Below, piece after piece: positions 8,437 through 17,167 of a stretch of DNA of 64,000 bases. The stretch's first letter is position 1. Each line of letters begins with the position of its first letter. The translations under genes were made by a program, and so were the position numbers. The notes under the pieces are model-generated. The model was not told where the DNA came from, searched no databases, and worked only from the letters and a program-made list of their open reading frames with translations. The stretch is from Persicobacter diffluens (GTDB taxonomy: Bacteria > Bacteroidota > Bacteroidia > Cytophagales > Cyclobacteriaceae), in NCBI RefSeq assembly GCF_036244895.1, contig NZ_BQKE01000001.1, positions 2,232,001 to 2,296,000 on the forward strand. Direction: 5' to 3'.

Positions 8437-9739
8437 AATTCCGGTAAGTAAAGTTGAGCGCGCTTCCAAATTCATGAAGGCCGGTGTGAAGGTAGGTGGA
8501 AATTATATTAAGCATTATGCGAAAAAAGTAATTTCCGGTGATGAAACCGATAAAGCTGATTTAAATGAAAATAATGCCAAAGCCATTTATGGATCCTTAA
8601 GTGAGCTTAAAGGAAGTGCGCTTAAGGTCGCGCAAATGATGGCCATGGATAAAAATTTATTGCCTACGGCCTATCAAAATCAATTTGCCATGGCGCAATA
8701 CAGTGCGCCTCCACTCTCCTATCCATTGGTGGTAAAAACTTTTCAGAAATATTTTGGCAAAAGTCCTGTCCAGATGTTTGACAAATTTTCCCAGTCCGCC
8801 TTAAATGCCGCCTCCATTGGTCAGGTACATGAGGCTTATGCGAATGGGAACCGCCTGGCGGTAAAAATCCAATACCCCGGAGTGGCGGAATCCGTCAGCT
8901 CTGATTTAAGGATTGCGAAACCCCTTGCGGCAAAACTTTTTGGGCTATCCAATGCAGAAGTGAGCCAGTATATGGGAGAAGTTGAAGAAAAGTTACTGGA
9001 AGAAACAGATTATGACCTGGAACTCAAGCGGTCTCAGGAAATCACCGCCGCCTGTGCTCATATTGAAAATGTAATCTTCCCCAATTATCATCCGGAGTTT
9101 TCCTGTAAAAGGATTTTAACCATGGATTGGATGCCGGGAGCACATTTGAAAGAATTCCTTCAGCAAAACCCCAGTCAGGAAGTAAAAAATAAAATTGGGC
9201 AGGCCTTGTGGGATTTTTACGATTTCCAGATCCACTCCCTTCAGCAAGTGCATGCAGATCCGCATCCGGGCAATTTTCTGATGCAAATGAACGGAGATTT
9301 AGGGATTATCGACTTCGGCTGTGTGAAAGTAATTCCCGATAAATTCTATCAGGCTTACTTTAGTTTATTAGCTAAAGACCTGGTGAAAAATGATGAAATC
9401 CTTGAGAAGCTCTTATTCGATTTGGAGTTCCTATTTCCAGAGGATACCCCCGATGAAAAACGATTCTTCAGTGACATTTTCCGGGAGATGATCCAATTAT
9501 TAGGTAAGCCCTTCCATTTTGAGGAATTCGATTTTAGTGATTCCCAATATTTCAACCAGATCTACGATTTAGGGGAAAGAATAAAAAATATGAAGGAAAT
9601 CAGAAAATCAAGGACGGCAAGAGGTTCCCGCCACGGTTTATACATTAATCGAACCTATTTCGGACTTTATAACCTCCTACATGATTTAAAGGCTAAAATT
9701 AATACAAAGACGCTCAGCAAATTAGCCCTCATCGCCTAA
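8420..9739 (+). CDS. ABC1/UbiB/AarF-family atypical kinase
   Basis: A protein of about 439 residues with all the landmarks of the ABC1 (COQ8/UbiB) family: the N-terminal KxGQ-type motif, here KVAQMM with Ala for Gly; the alanine-rich loop AASIGQVHEA; VKIQYPGV with the ATP-site lysine; the catalytic HADPHPGNF; and IIDFGCVK as the metal-binding DFG. Relatives support isoprenoid-quinone synthesis or lipid homeostasis. In this menaquinone-using organism the client is uncertain. I chose ATG 8420 (MKEQNKIP) because the longer frame back to 8351 only reads through the upstream gene. A small CGCC/GGCG hairpin at the stop codon is not followed by a T run. Confidence 0.87.
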   Translation: MKEQNKIPVSKVERASKFMKAGVKVGGNYIKHYAKKVISGDETDKADLNENNAKAIYGSLSELKGSALKVAQMMAMDKNLLPTAYQNQFAMAQYSAPPLSYPLVVKTFQKYFGKSPVQMFDKFSQSALNAASIGQVHEAYANGNRLAVKIQYPGVAESVSSDLRIAKPLAAKLFGLSNAEVSQYMGEVEEKLLEETDYDLELKRSQEITAACAHIENVIFPNYHPEFSCKRILTMDWMPGAHLKEFLQQNPSQEVKNKIGQALWDFYDFQIHSLQQVHADPHPGNFLMQMNGDLGIIDFGCVKVIPDKFYQAYFSLLAKDLVKNDEILEKLLFDLEFLFPEDTPDEKRFFSDIFREMIQLLGKPFHFEEFDFSDSQYFNQIYDLGERIKNMKEIRKSRTARGSRHGLYINRTYFGLYNLLHDLKAKINTKTLSKLALIA

Positions 9740-9766
9740 AAAAGGCGAAAAAATATCATTTTGGTA

Positions 9767-9798
9767 TTTGGCGTTACCGTAAAATTGCCCTAATATTG
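9767..9798 (+). promoter_or_regulatory. promoter of the tRNA pair
   Basis: TTTG at 9767-9770, a 20-nt spacer, then TAATATTG at 9791-9798, one base from the Bacteroidota TAnnTTTG element. The first tRNA begins at 9831, giving a 5' leader of about 25 nt. Confidence 0.55.
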
Positions 9799-9830
9799 CA
9801 GAGCAAAACGGCAGTAATGCCTGCATTGCA

Positions 9831-9904
9831 GGGCCTATAGCTCAGTTGGTTAGAGCTTCTGACTCATAATCAGGAGGTCGCTGGTTCGAGCCCAGCTGGG
9901 CCCA
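9831..9904 (+). tRNA. tRNA with CAT anticodon, copy 1 (probably tRNA-Ile2)
   Basis: A 74-nt cloverleaf. The acceptor arms GGGCCTA and TGGGCCC pair with one wobble, the D arm is AGCTCAG...GAGC, the anticodon loop is CTCATAA (anticodon CAT), and the T arm is GCTGG-TTCGAGC-CCAGC. CAT could be elongator Met or the isoleucine tRNA whose C34 becomes lysidine. The C4-G69 and C5-G68 acceptor pairs, known as TilS recognition features, favour Ile2. The discriminator is A. The CCA end is not encoded (the DNA reads C then TTCC). Confidence 0.92.
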
Positions 9905-9955
9905 CTTCCGTCTTCTTAGACAATAAAAATCTTTCGAATGTTATTCATACATTCA

Positions 9956-10029
9956 GGGCCTATAGCTCAGTTGGTTAGAGCTTCTGACTCATAATCAGGA
10001 GGTCGCTGGTTCGAGCCCAGCTGGGCCCA
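9956..10029 (+). tRNA. tRNA with CAT anticodon, copy 2 (probably tRNA-Ile2)
   Basis: Identical over all 74 nt to the copy at 9831-9904, after a 51-bp spacer. Here the genome encodes CCA at 10030-10032, unlike copy 1. A strong terminator follows at once, so the two tRNAs form one short transcription unit. Confidence 0.92.
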
Positions 10030-10031
10030 CC

Positions 10032-10061
10032 AACCGCTTCAATATTTGAAGCGGTTTTTTT
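10032..10061 (+). terminator. terminator of the tRNA unit
   Basis: A perfect 11-bp stem (10032-10042 with 10046-10056) with a 3-nt loop, ending in seven T. Confidence 0.85.
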
Positions 10062-10139
10062 ATATCCAAAGTTGAAAGCTACCAATTATTAGAATTTATT
10101 GGGTATTTTTTTTATATTCCCGATGATAATTTTTTGATA

Positions 10140-12260
10140 ATGCGCTGTATTCTTTTCCTACCAACTTTTATCATCTTTTTCCTCTTTGCCCTCCCTTCTT
10201 TTGCGGAGGAATACCTTTCTGAGGAAATGTTTCTAAAAAAACTACAATCTACCAATGATAACTATGAAAAATCATATTACCTGGTAGGCCTGGCGCAACT
10301 ACATTGGGAAAAGAACCCGTCGCTTACAATCAAATATGGAAAAGAAGCTTTAAAATATGCCGAGGCAAGTAATAACCCGGAAAGAATCGCTTTCGCCCTC
10401 AACTGTGTCGCCTATGGGCAACAAAAGAAGGGATTCAGAGCACAAGCTTCCAAAAATTTTCACCGTGCTTTAATTGTAGCAGAAAAAGCCCATTTAAATA
10501 TTCTCAGGGCTAAAATCCTGAATAATCTGGGCGCCATGGAAAAGGATGATGGCCGGGTCAATATTGCCAAGGATTATTTTGAACAAGCCTTGGAAATGGC
10601 CGATGAAGACACCAGAATCTCCCTATTGAATAATCTTGCTTCCTGTTATATTGTATTAAAAAGATATGAAGAGGCCGAGAAATTACTTCAAACCTATTTA
10701 GACTATCAGGAAATGGTGGAGGACACCCTTTATATGGGGATCGCCATAGGCAATATCGGAGACATATATCACGCTCGGGGACAATTCGATATTGCCAAAG
10801 AAAAATATTTACTTTCCCTTCAATATGCCGAAAAAGTAAATGATCACTACGGGATGGTCTTTATAAAAAATTCTTTAGGGGATATTGCGATCCGAAAACA
10901 AGAATACACGCTGGCAACCTCCATTTTCAAGGAGGCGGAGCAAATTGCCAAAAAGCATCAATTTCAATCTTTAGAGCTGGACGCAAATCTGGGACGAGCG
11001 GAAACCTATGCCGCTAGACAAAATTATAAAAAAGGCTATCAAATGCTTTGGGCGCAGATTCAGTTAAGAGACTCTTTATATAATCAAAATCTGATTAGCG
11101 AACTATCAAAAGTTAAAACTTCCTACGAATTAGAAAATAAAACTTTGGAGCTTGAAGCTGCAAACCGAAAAAACGCCCTTCTTGAAATGGAAAGGAAAAA
11201 TCATTTATTGGTCATGTGTCTGACCTGGGGAATTTTTATGATTGGTCTTATTATTTTTTATCAATTCCGAAAGAAACAAAAGGAAAAGGATAATTTATTT
11301 AAAATCATACAAGAAAGTAAGAATGAAATCGAAGCGCAAAATGAAGAATTAATTGCCTCCAACGAGGAAATAGAAGCGCAGCGATTCCACCTTTCAGAAG
11401 CTAATCAAAAATTGGAGCAGGCCAATCTGGAAGTGGAGAAAAAATCAACGGACTTACTTAGTTCCATCCAATATGCAAGAGGAATTCAGGAGGCCATATT
11501 GCCTAATGACGCTAAATTGAAGGCCTTATTAGGCAATCATTTGATATTTTTTCAACCCATGCAAATTGTGAGTGGTGACTATTTTTGGCTAGAAAAAATC
11601 GAGAATAAAATTTTCTGGGCCGTCATAGATTGTACAGGCCATGGTGTGGCCGGTGCTTTCATGTCCATGACCAGTTTCAGTTTATTATACCAAATCATAA
11701 ATGTGGAGAAAAATGACCAACCCGCTAAAATTCTCCAATTGCTCAAAAGAAGATTGGAAAAAATCCTCCACCATAATAACCCCAACCGAAATGAGGGATT
11801 GGAAATCGGGCTTTGCGTCATGGACCTGGAACAAAATCAATTAGAATTTTCGGGCTCTTTTCAGCGTTTATACATTTATGAAGAACAGGTCGGTCTATCC
11901 AAATTCCCTGGCGACCGCACTGCCATTGGTGGTAGCTTCATCTCTAAAAATATCTTTGAGCAGCACAAAATCATACTCAATGAGCGCCAAACCCTTTACA
12001 TGATGACCGATGGCCTGCAGGACCAATTTGGAGGACCAAGAGATCAAAAATTTCTAATTAAAAACCTGGAACTGCTCCTCATTGACATTCAGGGGCTTGA
12101 TTTAAATGAGCAGAAAAAAGCTATTGAACAAAATTTCAATGAATGGAAAGGCCAGCAGGCGCAAACAGACGACATTCTGTTGATGGGAATAAAATGGAAA
12201 AATATTATGGCCGCCAACTTCAACAAAGAAAGCATTTTAAACGATAGTTTACACCGCTAA
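10140..12260 (+). CDS. TPR sensor with SpoIIE-type protein phosphatase
   Basis: A protein of about 706 residues: signal peptide (about 1-22), periplasmic tetratricopeptide repeats (about 35-330), one membrane helix (about 358-376, VMCLTWGIFMIGLIIFY), a cytoplasmic coiled coil (about 380-445), and a C-terminal PPM/SpoIIE serine-threonine phosphatase. Metal-binding residues are visible in SGDYFW, DCTGHG, MTDGLQDQFGG and TDDILLMG. Such proteins usually dephosphorylate anti-sigma-factor antagonists; none is encoded nearby. The frame could start at a TTG at 10134, but the ATG at 10140 puts the basic signal-peptide start right after it. It stands alone between the tRNAs and menD. Confidence 0.86.
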   Translation: MRCILFLPTFIIFFLFALPSFAEEYLSEEMFLKKLQSTNDNYEKSYYLVGLAQLHWEKNPSLTIKYGKEALKYAEASNNPERIAFALNCVAYGQQKKGFRAQASKNFHRALIVAEKAHLNILRAKILNNLGAMEKDDGRVNIAKDYFEQALEMADEDTRISLLNNLASCYIVLKRYEEAEKLLQTYLDYQEMVEDTLYMGIAIGNIGDIYHARGQFDIAKEKYLLSLQYAEKVNDHYGMVFIKNSLGDIAIRKQEYTLATSIFKEAEQIAKKHQFQSLELDANLGRAETYAARQNYKKGYQMLWAQIQLRDSLYNQNLISELSKVKTSYELENKTLELEAANRKNALLEMERKNHLLVMCLTWGIFMIGLIIFYQFRKKQKEKDNLFKIIQESKNEIEAQNEELIASNEEIEAQRFHLSEANQKLEQANLEVEKKSTDLLSSIQYARGIQEAILPNDAKLKALLGNHLIFFQPMQIVSGDYFWLEKIENKIFWAVIDCTGHGVAGAFMSMTSFSLLYQIINVEKNDQPAKILQLLKRRLEKILHHNNPNRNEGLEIGLCVMDLEQNQLEFSGSFQRLYIYEEQVGLSKFPGDRTAIGGSFISKNIFEQHKIILNERQTLYMMTDGLQDQFGGPRDQKFLIKNLELLLIDIQGLDLNEQKKAIEQNFNEWKGQQAQTDDILLMGIKWKNIMAANFNKESILNDSLHR

Positions 12261-12340
12261 GGTGGACCACTGCTTTTTTTGCTTTCTCAGCATTCCGTAT
12301 CTTGCAGTAAAATTAGCCAAGCCCTTTTAGATTTAATCGC

Positions 12341-14029
12341 ATGGTATTGCCGGAAATCAACAGTATAGCAGAAATTTGCGCCCAACACAAAATTGAAGAC
12401 GTCGTATTATCCCCTGGATCAAGATGTGCTCCCATTACGATAGCCTTCAACCGACATCCTCAATTCTCTCCCATTACTTTATCCGATGAAAGAGCTGCTG
12501 CCTTCACGGCGCTGGGCATGTCACTAGAAACGGACAAGCCTTCGGTATTGGTTTGCACCAGTGGAAGTGCCGCTTACAACTATGCCCCTGCAGTGGCCGA
12601 GGCATTTTTCGCTCAGGTCCCTTTGCTGGTCATTACGGCAGACAGGCCTCCGGAGTGGGTAGACCAAATGGATGGACAGACCATCCGACAATCCGGCATA
12701 TTCGGCAAACACGTTAAAAAGTCTTTTGACCTACCGGTAGATCATCAACATCCGGATGCAAAATGGCAATTTAATCGACAGGTAAACGAAGCTATTTTGG
12801 AAGCGAATAGTTTTCCGAAGGGGCCTGTACACCTAAACATTCCGATAAGAGAACCTTTTTACCCGGAAAAGGGGGAGGCAATAAAATTTGACGCTAGTTG
12901 CAGGGTCATTAAAAAAAGGAGCGTTCTAAATGATTTTTCGCCTCAGGTTTGGGAAGAGCTCAAGCAGGAATTTAGCCTGTATTCAAAACCCCTCATCGTC
13001 CTCGGGCAACAAAAATTAAGAGCCGACCTGATTGAATCCCTGGGGCAATTTTCCTCCAAACATCAAATTCCGGTAATTGCAGATGGCATAAGTAATTTTC
13101 ACGACCTGGAGGATGTAATCAGTCTGCCTGACAACATTTTGATTGGCAATCAAGACAAAAAACCGCTTCAACCTGATTTATTAATCACATTTGGCGCCTC
13201 TGTTATTTCAAAACCATTGAAACAGTTTTTGAGGAGTTACCCTCCCAATGCCCAATGGCACCTTGAAGAAACAGGGATGACCGCAGATACCTTTCAGTGT
13301 TTGACCGAGATTCTTCCGGTATCTCCCGCAACTTTTCTCCAACATATGAAAGAGGCCTCTACTAGCTTTTCTTCTCCTTATTTCCAATTATGGCAACAGG
13401 AACAAAAGCGGCAACGGGAAAAATTACAAGCATTTGTGGAGGTAAGCCCTTTTACAGAGATAAAAATTGCACATCAAATATTAAATCATTTACCTCAGGA
13501 TAGTCTGCTTCACCTTTCAAACTCTATGACGGTTAGGAATGTGAATTTTGTAGGCATCCCGGTTCAGAAAAATATTGAAATCGCCTGTAATCGAGGCACC
13601 AGCGGCATTGACGGATCCAATTCTACCGCCATAGGAGCTGCCATGAAAACCGAACGGTTGACTACGCTGATTACGGGAGATATGGCTTTTTTCTATGACA
13701 GAAACGGTCTTTGGAACAATTACCTACCAGCCAATTTAAGAATCATCGTCATCAACAACCATGCTGGTGGCATTTTCGGTCTCATTCAGGGGCCAAGAGA
13801 ACAAGAAGAGTTGGCCACCTATTTTGAAACTCACCAACAATTAAAGGCCAAAAACACGGCGGAAGATTTCAACTTAGATTACTTCAGTTGCTCTGACTTT
13901 AAAGCACTTAATACGCTTTTACCTGACTTTTTTAAAGCATCAGAGCGACCAAAATTATTGGAAATTTTCGTAGACAAAGAAGAGAATAAATCCTCATTTG
14001 ACCAATTTAAAGCACATCTTAAAGGATGA
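12341..14029 (+). CDS. menD: 2-succinyl-5-enolpyruvyl-6-hydroxy-3-cyclohexene-1-carboxylate synthase (MenD)
   Basis: A 562-residue thiamine-diphosphate enzyme that adds a succinyl-semialdehyde unit from 2-oxoglutarate to isochorismate in menaquinone synthesis. The N-terminal motif VVLSPGSRCAPITIAF, the catalytic-glutamate segment SDERAAAF and VCTSGSAAYNYAPAVAEA are typical. The C-terminal cofactor-binding region has GTSGIDGSNSTAIGAA, then ITGDMAFFYDRNG and INNHAGGIF. Length is normal for the family. The stop overlaps the start of menE by 4 nt (ATGA). Confidence 0.96.
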   Translation: MVLPEINSIAEICAQHKIEDVVLSPGSRCAPITIAFNRHPQFSPITLSDERAAAFTALGMSLETDKPSVLVCTSGSAAYNYAPAVAEAFFAQVPLLVITADRPPEWVDQMDGQTIRQSGIFGKHVKKSFDLPVDHQHPDAKWQFNRQVNEAILEANSFPKGPVHLNIPIREPFYPEKGEAIKFDASCRVIKKRSVLNDFSPQVWEELKQEFSLYSKPLIVLGQQKLRADLIESLGQFSSKHQIPVIADGISNFHDLEDVISLPDNILIGNQDKKPLQPDLLITFGASVISKPLKQFLRSYPPNAQWHLEETGMTADTFQCLTEILPVSPATFLQHMKEASTSFSSPYFQLWQQEQKRQREKLQAFVEVSPFTEIKIAHQILNHLPQDSLLHLSNSMTVRNVNFVGIPVQKNIEIACNRGTSGIDGSNSTAIGAAMKTERLTTLITGDMAFFYDRNGLWNNYLPANLRIIVINNHAGGIFGLIQGPREQEELATYFETHQQLKAKNTAEDFNLDYFSCSDFKALNTLLPDFFKASERPKLLEIFVDKEENKSSFDQFKAHLKG

Positions 14030-15150
14030 TTCCAATTACCATCAATGGGAAATTGCTTTCCGATCAGAGAAAAACCTTCACAGCTATTGAAAAGGAAATT
14101 CTTCATTTTGTAAAAGCATGGGAAGCTGGTCAGGAAGACTTTGAACTCCATACTTCCGGTTCCACCGGCACCCCAAAGGCCATTAAAATTTCCAGAAAGC
14201 AAATGGAGCAAAGTGCTTTAATGACCGCCAGGGCGCTCCAGCTGCAAAAAGGAGACCGGGCAGTATTGGGCATGAACCCGAATATGGTGGGTGGAAGAAT
14301 GATGATCGTTCGGGCTTTGGTGACAGAAATGGCATTAGAAGTGGTGGAAGCCAGTCTAAACCCATTGCTGGATATGCAACAGCCTTTTGATTTTACAGCC
14401 TTGGTTCCTATGCAATTAGATGCAGCCATAGAAAATCCACATTCCTATCAACTTTTGAATCAGGCGAAAGTGGTGATTATCGGTGGCGCTCCCATGTCGG
14501 AAGGCCTCATTCAAAAATGCCAAAAATTAAAATGCATTGTTTACGCCACTTATGGCATGACGGAAACCGTTAGCCACATCGCCCTGAAAGCCATTAATGG
14601 GCCACAGCCACAAAAAGATTTCCATACGTTAAGTGGCGTAAAAATTCAACGGGATGAAAGGGGTTGCCTCCAAATAGAAAGCCCAACCGCAGCAGAAGAT
14701 GTAATCACTACCAATGATTTAGTGGAGCTCACCTCCCCTTCCTCTTTTCGGTGGCTCGGCAGAATAGACCGAACGATTAACACCGGAGGCATAAAAATTC
14801 AAGCCGAATTAATTGAAAATGCGATTGAAAAGATACTCACCAAACATCATATAAAGGCCCATTATTTTATTGAAGGTACGCAGGATCAAAAGTTAGGACA
14901 AAAAATCTCTTTATTTGTTGAAACCTCCTCAACAGACAGGGAGTTTCAAGGGTTAATTAAAACAAAACTAATTACCCAACTCCCCAACCGGTATCATTTA
15001 CCAAAGTGCTTTATTTTGGTAGACAAATTCAAACTACTTCCTTCCGGTAAAGTAGATCGTAGGGGAATACTCCAAGATTTTGAAAATGACCAAACTCATC
15101 CCGCTTATCATTTTAATTTCCTTTCCTTTGATCCTAGTGGCACAAAATAA
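14026..15150 (+). CDS. menE: o-succinylbenzoate-CoA ligase (MenE)
   Basis: A 374-residue adenylate-forming enzyme. HTSGSTGTPKAIKIS is the phosphate-binding loop, YATYGMTETVSHIA the adenine/Thr-Glu motif, and LPSGKVDRRG carries the catalytic lysine near the C-terminus. It is shorter than the roughly 450-490 residues of proteobacterial and Bacillus enzymes because the first N-terminal subdomain is reduced, as is common in Bacteroidota. It activates o-succinylbenzoate to its CoA ester. It is coupled to menD by a 4-nt overlap and overlaps the next gene by about 65 nt, so its last 20 or so residues share DNA with that gene's signal peptide and are probably not under family constraint. Confidence 0.93.
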   Translation: MIPITINGKLLSDQRKTFTAIEKEILHFVKAWEAGQEDFELHTSGSTGTPKAIKISRKQMEQSALMTARALQLQKGDRAVLGMNPNMVGGRMMIVRALVTEMALEVVEASLNPLLDMQQPFDFTALVPMQLDAAIENPHSYQLLNQAKVVIIGGAPMSEGLIQKCQKLKCIVYATYGMTETVSHIALKAINGPQPQKDFHTLSGVKIQRDERGCLQIESPTAAEDVITTNDLVELTSPSSFRWLGRIDRTINTGGIKIQAELIENAIEKILTKHHIKAHYFIEGTQDQKLGQKISLFVETSSTDREFQGLIKTKLITQLPNRYHLPKCFILVDKFKLLPSGKVDRRGILQDFENDQTHPAYHFNFLSFDPSGTK

Positions 15151-15508
15151 CAAACTGACCATAGAAATACAGGGACTCAGAAATGAAAATGGTGCCATTA
15201 ACTATTTATTATTTGATCAGGAAGAGGGCTTTCCGGACAAAAAAGAACGGGCCATCAGAAAAAATGTAGTGCATGCAAGAGATGGGATAATCGAAATTTC
15301 AGGGCTGAAATCAGCAGATTATGCTGTAGTGGTACTCCATGATGAAAATCAGGACCTCAAAATGAACTATAATTGGGTAGGCTTCCCCACAGAAGGCTTC
15401 GGTTTTTCCAACAATCATCGCCTCTTGTCCGGCCCCCCTTCCTTCGATCGATCCTCCTTTAGCCTGGATACTGACGCCCACATTATTATTAAAATGAAGT
15501 ATTTGTAA
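15086..15508 (+). CDS. secreted DUF2141 protein
   Basis: About 140 residues with a signal peptide (about 1-19, ending LILVAQ) and a single DUF2141 beta-sandwich-like domain: KLTIEIQGLRNENGAINYLLF, GLKSADYAVVVLHDEN and the diagnostic GFPTEGFGFSNN. The function of the domain is unknown; members are exported and common in Bacteroidota. The start lies inside menE (ATG at 15080 or 15086; the latter gives MTKLIPL). Expression therefore probably follows menD-menE, although no functional link to menaquinone is known. Confidence 0.82.
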   Translation: MTKLIPLIILISFPLILVAQNNKLTIEIQGLRNENGAINYLLFDQEEGFPDKKERAIRKNVVHARDGIIEISGLKSADYAVVVLHDENQDLKMNYNWVGFPTEGFGFSNNHRLLSGPPSFDRSSFSLDTDAHIIIKMKYL

Positions 15509-15730
15509 GATCGTCAATCCAAAAAACCAACCTTCTCTTCGAAATCAGGCAGCAAATGGCGACTAAAGGTTTCTCCCCAAAAAGCAGGCTCTTCTTTATC
15601 GATTTGATTCAGCCCGCATCTGAATCTAAACATTAGACTATTATTTTTTGTAGCCAAATTATGCACTGCCATAAGCAGTAAACCCAACAATCATTTCCCA
15701 GCAGACAGGGGTTATACCTCGCTTTTATAT
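15509..15730. other. intergenic stretch after the DUF2141 gene
   Basis: No credible gene on either strand. The stretch shows neither a clear terminator nor a clear promoter. The repeat copy that follows begins near 15731. Confidence 0.4.
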
Positions 15731-15845
15731 CATCCGGATTGAGCTGCGCTTACTTTCTCCTTTTCATATGCCTGATGGGAACAACTCAAATAATGGAATA
15801 ACTCCATCACCTTTCCCGCAATGCTGCAAAACGAGGATTTAAAAT
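15731..15845 (-). repeat. intergenic repeat copy B
   Basis: A member of the dispersed family, read on the minus strand: TTTAAATCCTCGTTTTGCAGC, GCGGGAAAGGTGATGGA, then GCATATGAAAAGGAGAAAG and a CAATCCGGATG end. It shares the CATATGAAA variant with copy F, whereas A, C and E have AGATGAATGA. The adjacent 18 bp at 15839-15856 also occur exactly at 97-114. Confidence 0.65.
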
Positions 15846-15984
15846 TAGAATCCAGGTATGGTAAATATTATCCAACCTCATTTGAAAAAATAGGATCACT
15901 TTTGCCTATTACAAATCGGCATCAGTTCAAAAAATTAATCCACTCCCGATAAAGGAGTCTTATAATCTGCGTAAACTGCCTCGG

Positions 15985-16959
15985 CTAAAACCAGAGCTTA
16001 TAACTGACAGAACCAAATCGGTGCCAACCAGATCCTATAAATTCCGGACTTAAAAGCACCACCTTCCCCACAATTTGATGTCTTCGAAAACTTAGCCCCA
16101 TTTCAGAATAATATTGCTGCACTATTGGTTCAACTTCTACCCTTTCTATAACGTGTGGACTCTCTTCATAATTAAAAACTAATCCCCCTTGCATAGTGGC
16201 ATCATAAAAAACCGCCTTGACATCTGCCCCAAAAGTTAAATAAAAATCAAAACCCCTTCTGGGGGATGCGCCCAATGGGGCTATTTGGCTAAAATAAGGA
16301 GATCGGTGTCCAAATCTTATTCTTGCACCTACCCCTACATTATCTTGCCAAGTACCAACAGCCGTCTCTCCATGGAGGATAACATCCATTAAAGAGGAAG
16401 TCCACAAACCCTTATCTACTTCGAAGAAATAATTCATTAAAAAATCATTCCTGATCTGATTTTCCCATCCTAACGGTGGGTGCGAAGGTGTAATTTTATG
16501 CACCAGACCCTGAGTAATCCCACCCAATGCATACTGCCCAACCAGGCCGGTAGTAAAAGCCGTTCTAAACCTTAATTTACGCTCTGGAATAAAACTATAG
16601 GCAATTTGACTAATCGTTAATGTGCTAGCATAAGGGCGATCACCACTTCGATCTATATCCAGATGGGTATCATCAGGCGTGTACATATTCTGACGAAACA
16701 AAATGCCCGACACAATTTGATTATTATCCCTTACAAAGGGGCTTAGCGGATAAATCAATGGAGAATGCTTGAAAACAGGATCGATATACGACAACGCTAC
16801 CCCATTAGTGTAATACTTATCCGTAAAGAAGAAAAAATCATTTTCCAATGTTAATTGGATGGATCTTAAATTGTTGGGCACCAATTTACTTTGTGCCAAC
16901 AAGTTACCAGACAGATTGTAACAAAGGACAATCCCTAATAATAGTTTAAATAATTTCAT
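15985..16959 (-). CDS. LpxR-like lipid A deacylase family outer membrane protein
   Basis: About 324 residues with a signal peptide (about 1-22, ending LLAQ) and a predicted 12-strand-type barrel of the DUF2219/LpxR family. Family landmarks: TLENDFFFFTDKYYTNGVAL (the acidic/Asn pair END and the TD-Y-TNG segment), SGDRPYAS, GQYALGG...H, and PLGWENQIRND. LpxR removes the 3'-acyloxyacyl group of lipid A in the outer membrane. The candidate catalytic His in QGLVHKITPSHPPLGW is present. ATG 16959 (MKLFKLLLG) was preferred over 16992 because it gives a normal signal peptide. It stands alone, convergent with menE-DUF2141 and divergent from the GNAT gene. Confidence 0.8.
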   Translation of the reverse strand: MKLFKLLLGIVLCYNLSGNLLAQSKLVPNNLRSIQLTLENDFFFFTDKYYTNGVALSYIDPVFKHSPLIYPLSPFVRDNNQIVSGILFRQNMYTPDDTHLDIDRSGDRPYASTLTISQIAYSFIPERKLRFRTAFTTGLVGQYALGGITQGLVHKITPSHPPLGWENQIRNDFLMNYFFEVDKGLWTSSLMDVILHGETAVGTWQDNVGVGARIRFGHRSPYFSQIAPLGASPRRGFDFYLTFGADVKAVFYDATMQGGLVFNYEESPHVIERVEVEPIVQQYYSEMGLSFRRHQIVGKVVLLSPEFIGSGWHRFGSVSYKLWF

Positions 16960-17167
16960 ACGGTAGGTCACAAGAAATTTTACGTCCCCCAACGCTTAAA
17001 TGATTCCTTGATTTCCCAAATAGATGATCAAATATCCATTAAATCACATCCAATTCCAATCCTTTGTACATCTTTATATAATTAGGTCCAAATCCATACT
17101 TTAGCCCCACTTCATCAAACAATTCGATTTTGCATCAGTATTTTTATTTATAACCCATTGAAAAACT

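Noticed and set aside
9731..9747. Hairpin at the ABC1 kinase stop codon as a terminator
   Set aside because: The stem (CGCC/GGCG) is short and followed by A rather than T on the coding strand.
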